From: Gemmatimonadales bacterium
GTDB lineage: Bacteria; Gemmatimonadota; Gemmatimonadetes; Gemmatimonadales; GWC2-71-9
DNA length: 8,901 nt
Reading direction: 5' to 3'
Assembly (NCBI GenBank): GCA_013813675.1
Contig: JACCRH010000254.1
Coordinates: 1-8,901, forward strand
Part shown: piece by piece, positions 7,093 to 8,901 of the stretch
Numbering within the stretch: the stretch's first letter is position 1
How the letters are laid out: each line of letters opens with the position of its first letter
The notes under the pieces: generated by a model
Told to the model about the DNA's origin: nothing
Seen by the model: the letters and a program-made list of their open reading frames with translations, nothing else
Database searches by the model: none
Program-made: the position numbers and the translations under genes

Positions 7093-7098
7093 ATTATA
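7093..7098 (-). promoter_or_regulatory. Perfect -10 box TATAAT just before the sigma factor start
   Basis: The minus strand reads TATAAT, then six bases, then the ATG at 7086. Transcription normally begins about 7 nt after a -10 box, which is the start codon itself, so the mRNA would be leaderless. No TTGACA-like -35 is seen at 16-18 bp. The only ribosome-like motif, GAGGA, lies about 14 nt from the ATG and overlaps the box upstream. A chance match is possible but notable in such GC-rich DNA. Confidence 0.5.
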
Positions 7099-7124
7099 TC
7101 CTCATCGCGCTGCGGAGGATGCGC

Positions 7125-7153
7125 TTGACGCTCCCGCTCCCGGCGGCTAGGTT
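7125..7153 (+). promoter_or_regulatory. Candidate promoter for tRNA-Ala (TTGACG, 17 bp, TAGGTT)
   Basis: TTGACG at 7125-7130 matches 5 of 6 bases of the -35 consensus. It is separated by exactly 17 bp from TAGGTT at 7148-7153, a weak -10. Transcription would start near 7160, leaving a leader of about 35 nt before the tRNA. It points away from the sigma gene, so the 108-bp gap holds divergent promoters. Confidence 0.5.
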
Positions 7154-7194
7154 TTCCTGCTGCCGCGGCGCTTCAGGGGGCGAGAATATAATAA

Positions 7195-7267
7195 GGGGGC
7201 GTAGCTCAGTTGGGAGAGCGCGTGAATGGCATTCACGAGGTCAGGGGTTCGATCCCCCTCGCCTCCA
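7195..7267 (+). tRNA. tRNA-Ala (anticodon GGC)
   Basis: This is a complete cloverleaf. The acceptor GGGGGCG pairs with CGCCTCC and contains the G3:U70 wobble pair that marks alanine tRNAs. The D-arm is GCTC/GAGC. The anticodon stem CGTGA/TCACG has loop ATGGCAT, with anticodon GGC at 7228-7230. The T-arm AGGGG/CCCCT has loop TTCGATC. The discriminator is A at 7267, followed by CTT, so CCA is not encoded. It reads GCC and GCU codons. Confidence 0.97.
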
Positions 7268-7332
7268 CTTCTTGGTTGCTCGAGCGGGGCGGCGGGGCAG
7301 GCGGGCTGGGCGTCGGCATCGTGGGTGCGCGG

Positions 7333-7361
7333 TAGAAGTCCGGGATCGGGTGGGTTACATT
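7333..7361 (+). promoter_or_regulatory. Candidate promoter for the tRNA-Gly/fMet/Val/Arg group
   Basis: A -10-like TACATT at 7356-7361 lies 17 bp after a poor -35, TAGAAG. The 9-mer GGTTACATT (7353-7361) recurs at 8655-8663 ahead of tRNA-Pro, which supports a promoter role. Transcription would start near 7368, about 30 nt before tRNA-Gly. Confidence 0.4.
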
Positions 7362-7383
7362 GTGCTAGCGCGGTGCTAGCGCG
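7362..7383. repeat. Perfect 11-bp tandem duplication upstream of tRNA-Gly
   Basis: GTGCTAGCGCG occurs twice without a gap, at 7362-7372 and 7373-7383. Because GCTAGC is its own reverse complement, the two copies can pair as a 6-bp stem with loop GCGGT (7364-7380). Outer sequences GGGATCG (7342-7348) and CGATCCC (7384-7390) form a further inverted pair around it. It sits at the presumed transcription start of the tRNA group. Confidence 0.8.
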
Positions 7384-7397
7384 CGATCCCAGCGCTC

Positions 7398-7470
7398 GCG
7401 GGAATAGCTCAGTTGGTAGAGCACAACCTTGCCAAGGTTGGGGTCGCGGGTTCGAGTCCCGTTTCCCGCT
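7398..7470 (+). tRNA. tRNA-Gly (anticodon GCC)
   Basis: The acceptor GCGGGAA pairs fully with TTCCCGC. The anticodon stem CAACC/GGTTG has loop TTGCCAA, with anticodon GCC at 7431-7433. The T-arm GCGGG/CCCGT includes one G:U pair. The discriminator is T at 7470, as expected for bacterial glycine tRNA. The next bases, CTG, are not CCA. It reads GGC and GGU. No terminator separates it from the next tRNA gene, 49 bp away. Confidence 0.97.
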
Positions 7471-7519
7471 CTGGACGGCCGGGTAGAGGGACCCAGGGAC
7501 GGCCATCGAAGGACAACGT

Positions 7520-7593
7520 CGCGGGGTGGAGCAGTCTGGTAGCTCGCCGGGCTCATAACCCGGAGGTCGTGGGTTCAAATCCCACCCCCGCTA
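7520..7593 (+). tRNA. Initiator tRNA-fMet (anticodon CAT)
   Basis: This is very close to the E. coli initiator tRNA. The initiator marks are present. Position 1:72 is an unpaired C-T (C:U in RNA), in place of the C-A of E. coli. There is an A11:U24 pair in the D-stem. The anticodon stem CCGGG/CCCGG has three consecutive G:C pairs next to the loop CTCATAA, with CAT at 7554-7556. The T-arm is GTGGG/CCCAC with loop TTCAAAT. The discriminator is A at 7593, followed by TTG, so CCA is added after transcription. It brings formyl-methionine to the ribosome at translation start. Confidence 0.97.
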
Positions 7594-7600
7594 TTGCGGC

Positions 7601-7663
7601 GAACGGCGGTACGGCGGAATGGCGGAACATCGTTCCGGCCGGCCGCCGTTCCGCCGTTCCGCC
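7601..7663. repeat. Octamer tandem repeats facing each other as a hairpin between tRNA-fMet and tRNA-Val
   Basis: The left side holds about 3.5 copies of an 8-bp unit of the form GNAYGGCG (7601-7628). The right side holds two copies of the opposite unit, CGTTCCGC (7647-7662). The segments 7613-7628 and 7648-7663 pair in 15 of 16 positions around a 19-nt loop. It nearly fills the 77-bp spacer between two tRNA genes. It may be a processing or stop structure, or a dispersed repeat. Confidence 0.8.
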
Positions 7664-7670
7664 CTCCCAG

Positions 7671-7744
7671 GGGCGGTTAGCTCAGTTGGTTAGAGCGCCA
7701 CGTTGACATCGTGGAGGTCACAAGTTCGAGTCTTGTACCGCCCA
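7671..7744 (+). tRNA. tRNA-Val (anticodon GAC)
   Basis: The acceptor GGGCGGT pairs perfectly with ACCGCCC. The D-arm is GCTC/GAGC with a 9-nt loop. The anticodon stem CCACG/CGTGG has loop TTGACAT, with anticodon GAC at 7705-7707. The T-arm is ACAAG/CTTGT with loop TTCGAGT. The discriminator is A at 7744. TCG follows, so CCA is not encoded. It reads GUC and GUU and lies only 7 bp upstream of tRNA-Arg, so the two are surely co-transcribed. Confidence 0.97.
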
Positions 7745-7751
7745 TCGGCAG

Positions 7752-7825
7752 GCGCCCTTAGCTCAATTGGATAGAGCATTTGACTACGGATCAAAAGGCT
7801 GGGGGTTCGAGTCCCTCAGGGCGCA
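7752..7825 (+). tRNA. tRNA-Arg (anticodon ACG)
   Basis: The acceptor GCGCCCT pairs with AGGGCGC. The anticodon stem TTTGA/TCAAA has loop CTACGGA, with anticodon ACG at 7786-7788. The first base A is normally changed to inosine by TadA, letting it read CGU, CGC and CGA. The T-arm GGGGG/CCCTC includes one G:U pair. The discriminator is A at 7825, followed by TGA, so CCA is not encoded. It is the last tRNA of the close group; no clear terminator follows. Confidence 0.97.
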
Positions 7826-7837
7826 TGACAGCTTAGG

Positions 7838-7945
7838 TCACCCCGCGCGGCAACGCTTCAAGCACCGCTCCAGCATAGCCTCGTAAGCGATCGCCGCCTC
7901 TTCCAGCTAAGCCAGCCGCTCTCGCCGTTCGTACAACCGGGTCAT
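7838..7945 (-). pseudogene. Possible small-gene remnant with an in-frame TAG
   Basis: From ATG 7945 the minus strand reads 12 codons (MTRLYERRERLA), an in-frame TAG at 7907-7909, then 22 more codons (including LEEAAIAYEAMLERCLKRCR) to TGA at 7838. Both halves have a plausible charged-helix composition in one frame, as if a CAG or similar codon had become TAG. No Shine-Dalgarno is visible. I recognise no family. It lies directly after the tRNA cluster, a common site of integration and decay. Chance is a real alternative at this length. Confidence 0.2.
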
Positions 7946-7974
7946 GTCGCACCCGCGGGTCGTGTCGCACCCGC
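7939..7974. repeat. 18-bp tandem duplication, two copies
   Basis: Units 7939-7956 and 7957-7974 differ at one base (A versus G in the fifth-sixth base region). On the minus strand the 18-bp period is a multiple of three and would repeat six residues (RGCDTT / RGCDMT) in frame with the possible gene remnant. The surrounding gene-free stretch 7826-8104 otherwise holds only that remnant and the promoter at 8012-8040. Confidence 0.8.
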
Positions 7975-8011
7975 GCCCAGCGCCGGGGGACGCTCGTCAT
8001 CAGGCTCTTCT

Positions 8012-8040
8012 TTGACCTCCCAATGCAGCCAGCGTATGTT
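8012..8040 (+). promoter_or_regulatory. Promoter for the small lipoprotein gene (TTGACC, 17 bp, TATGTT)
   Basis: TTGACC at 8012-8017 matches 5 of 6 bases of the -35 consensus. TATGTT at 8035-8040 matches 4 of 6 bases of the -10, with the optimal 17-bp spacing. Transcription would begin near 8047, giving a leader of about 58 nt. The ATG of a longer in-frame reading would lie inside the -35 box, which argues for the start at 8105. Confidence 0.65.
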
Positions 8041-8104
8041 AATCCTGCCTACCATCGATATCAGAACCCAGTTCCCCGCGTCGTCCCTAACATGGGAGGG
8101 TGTG

Positions 8105-8587
8105 ATGGCACGCTTGGCCTTTCTCTGCTGCGCGGCCGTCCTCGTTGGCTGCACCAAGTCCGCGGACCGAGCCGCCGACGACCAGACCGCGATGGATACG
8201 GCGGCGGCAGCAAGCGCGACGTCGTCCACCTCGGCCACGATCTCGCTCGCCGATGTCGCCGGGAAGTGGAAGGTTCGTTCGACGGACGAGGCCGGAGGGA
8301 CTGTGGTCGAGACTGAGCTGGTCGCTACCGCCGACACCTCGGGCTGGACGATGACCGGCGCAAACCGGAAACCCCTTCCGGTGCGCGTCGTCGCGGTGGC
8401 GGGTGATAGCATCGTTACCGAGGCAGGCCCATACGAGAGTTTTGTACTCAAGGGCGTCAAGGTCACAACACGCACCGTCAACCGCCTTCAGGATGGCAAG
8501 CTGGTGGGCACCATTGAGGCTCGGTATGCGACGAAATCCGGAGACTCGGTAGCCCTCCGGCCGACCGAGGGCACGCGCGCCCCATAA
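8105..8587 (+). CDS. Small putative lipoprotein, beta-rich, function unknown
   Basis: The gene encodes 160 residues from ATG 8105, chosen because GGAGG lies 5 nt upstream and the protein then begins with a proper lipoprotein signal (MARLAFLCCAAVLVGC). The lipobox is LVGC with the lipidated cysteine at residue 16. A low-complexity Ala/Ser/Thr/Asp linker runs to about residue 45. After it comes a compact domain starting LADVAGKWKVRS, with alternating strands (TVVETELVAT, GWTMTG, PVRVVAVAGD, KLVGTIEARY). These resemble a lipocalin-like or small beta-barrel fold. This is inference; I recognise no named family. It should be anchored in the inner or outer membrane facing the periplasm. It is a single gene between tRNA-Arg and tRNA-Pro, with its own promoter. 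Confidence 0.85.
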   Translation: MARLAFLCCAAVLVGCTKSADRAADDQTAMDTAAAASATSSTSATISLADVAGKWKVRSTDEAGGTVVETELVATADTSGWTMTGANRKPLPVRVVAVAGDSIVTEAGPYESFVLKGVKVTTRTVNRLQDGKLVGTIEARYATKSGDSVALRPTEGTRAP

Positions 8588-8654
8588 CGGCGACGCCGGG
8601 CAACGCCGACCGAACTCGCGACAGGCGGTCAGGGCTGCATAAACCCGGGCGCGC

Positions 8655-8663
8655 GGTTACATT
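8655..8663 (+). promoter_or_regulatory. Candidate -10 region for tRNA-Pro (GGTTACATT)
   Basis: The 9-mer GGTTACATT is identical to the one at 7353-7361 ahead of tRNA-Gly. TACATT at 8658-8663 would act as -10, with transcription starting near 8670, a few bases before the tRNA. No good -35 is visible. The lipoprotein transcript could also read through into this tRNA. Confidence 0.4.
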
Positions 8664-8678
8664 CACGCCTCGGATTCA

Positions 8679-8753
8679 CGGGGCGTAGCGCAGCCCGGTT
8701 AGCGCGCCTGCTTCGGGAGCAGGAGGTCCCCGGTTCAAATCCGGGCGCCCCGA
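8679..8753 (+). tRNA. tRNA-Pro (anticodon CGG)
   Basis: The acceptor CGGGGCG pairs perfectly with CGCCCCG. The D-arm is GCGC/GCGC with a 10-nt loop. The anticodon stem CCTGC/GCAGG has loop TTCGGGA, with anticodon CGG at 8713-8715. The T-arm is CCCGG/CCGGG with loop TTCAAAT. The discriminator is A at 8753, followed by TCT, so CCA is not encoded. It reads CCG. A strong terminator follows 16 bp later. Confidence 0.97.
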
Positions 8754-8768
8754 TCTCTACAAACTTCA

Positions 8769-8805
8769 GCCCCGCCGTGTCTTCGACGAGCGGGGCACAC
8801 TTTTT
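8769..8805 (+). terminator. Rho-independent terminator after tRNA-Pro
   Basis: The stem GCCCCGC (8769-8775) pairs with GCGGGGC (8790-8796), with a small inner pairing around CTTCG. ACAC and then five T follow at 8801-8805. This is the only classic terminator in the window. Past it, 8806-8862 shows only a 10-bp palindrome, CCTACGTAGG (8816-8825). Confidence 0.8.
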
Positions 8806-8862
8806 CCCGGTGAGACCTACGTAGGCCACTGGGCAACTCCCGTGTTGTGGGCCAGGAGGGGA

Positions 8863-8901
8863 TTGAGCCCACGACGGCGGCAGAAAGCCGGGAAGGCATT
8901 C
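8863..8901 (+). CDS. Possible start of a further gene running off the window
   Basis: A TTG at 8863 is preceded by AGGAGG at 8854-8859, though only 3 nt separate them. It opens a frame of 13 codons (MSPRRRQKAGKAF) that reaches the window edge. The peptide is very basic. Nothing can be said of function, and the frame may be chance. Confidence 0.2.
   Translation, partial: MSPRRRQKAGKAF

Noticed and set aside
6007..7128. Plus-strand open frame of 373 codons over the sigma gene
   Set aside because: It is antisense to a sigma factor whose domains are complete; composition is typical of a shadow frame.
7187..7192. Perfect TATAAT just upstream of tRNA-Ala
   Set aside because: It ends 2 nt before the mature tRNA, so transcription would begin inside the tRNA. 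The pair TTGACG/TAGGTT at 7125-7153 is a better promoter. It may be a chance AT-rich leader.
7147..7578. Minus-strand open frame over the tRNA-Ala, Gly and fMet genes
   Set aside because: Peptides such as GDRTPDL and NGTRTRDP are the well-known false products of reading tRNA genes backwards. The frame at 8629-8829 over tRNA-Pro (GAPGFEPGT) is the same artefact.
7907..7909. TAG in the small remnant read as a recoded sense codon
   Set aside because: No recoding structure or matching suppressor tRNA is visible and the peptide is unproven; decay or chance is simpler.
8012..8104. 31-residue N-terminal extension of the small lipoprotein
   Set aside because: It would bury the signal peptide inside the protein and place the start codon in the promoter -35 box. 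The ATG at 8105 has a good ribosome site.

Overview
The window is GC-rich chromosomal DNA from a diderm (outer-membrane) bacterium. The evidence for an outer membrane is an MlaE/MlaF/MlaD lipid transporter and two lipoproteins. A short primary-type sigma factor, GTG starts and palindromic intergenic repeats of a kind I associate with Gemmatimonadota make that phylum my best guess, but this is inference. I see no phage, plasmid, insertion sequence or CRISPR array. The content is mostly core housekeeping. The unusual material lies in the spacers: palindromic repeats, short tandem duplications and a possible leaderless promoter.

Left part (1-3400). The end of a secreted or lipoprotein gene (+ strand) converges on a secreted TPR-type protein gene (- strand). 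A palindromic repeat element fills the space between them. Next, on the minus strand, a Nudix hydrolase gene is followed by an AraC-type regulator gene. The two are 3 nt apart and look co-transcribed.

Middle part (3401-7086, all minus strand). In order of transcription this is a sigma-70 factor gene, then mlaE, mlaF and mlaD. The spacings are 15 nt, a 4-nt overlap (GTGA) and a 4-nt overlap (ATGA), which suggests one operon linking a general sigma factor to a phospholipid transporter that moves lipid between inner and outer membranes. MlaE is the permease, MlaF the ATPase and MlaD the periplasmic substrate-binding subunit. No mlaB or mlaC is present. A second copy of the palindromic repeat, bounded by an 11-bp direct repeat, follows mlaD.

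Right part (7087-8901, plus strand). A spacer that probably carries divergent promoters separates the sigma gene from five tRNA genes: Ala(GGC), Gly(GCC), initiator fMet(CAT), Val(GAC) and Arg(ACG). After a small lipoprotein gene with its own promoter comes tRNA-Pro(CGG), followed by a good rho-independent terminator. None of the six tRNA genes encodes its CCA end. The spacers between the tRNAs hold an octamer-based hairpin, an 11-bp perfect tandem duplication and an 18-bp tandem duplication next to a possible gene remnant with an in-frame stop.
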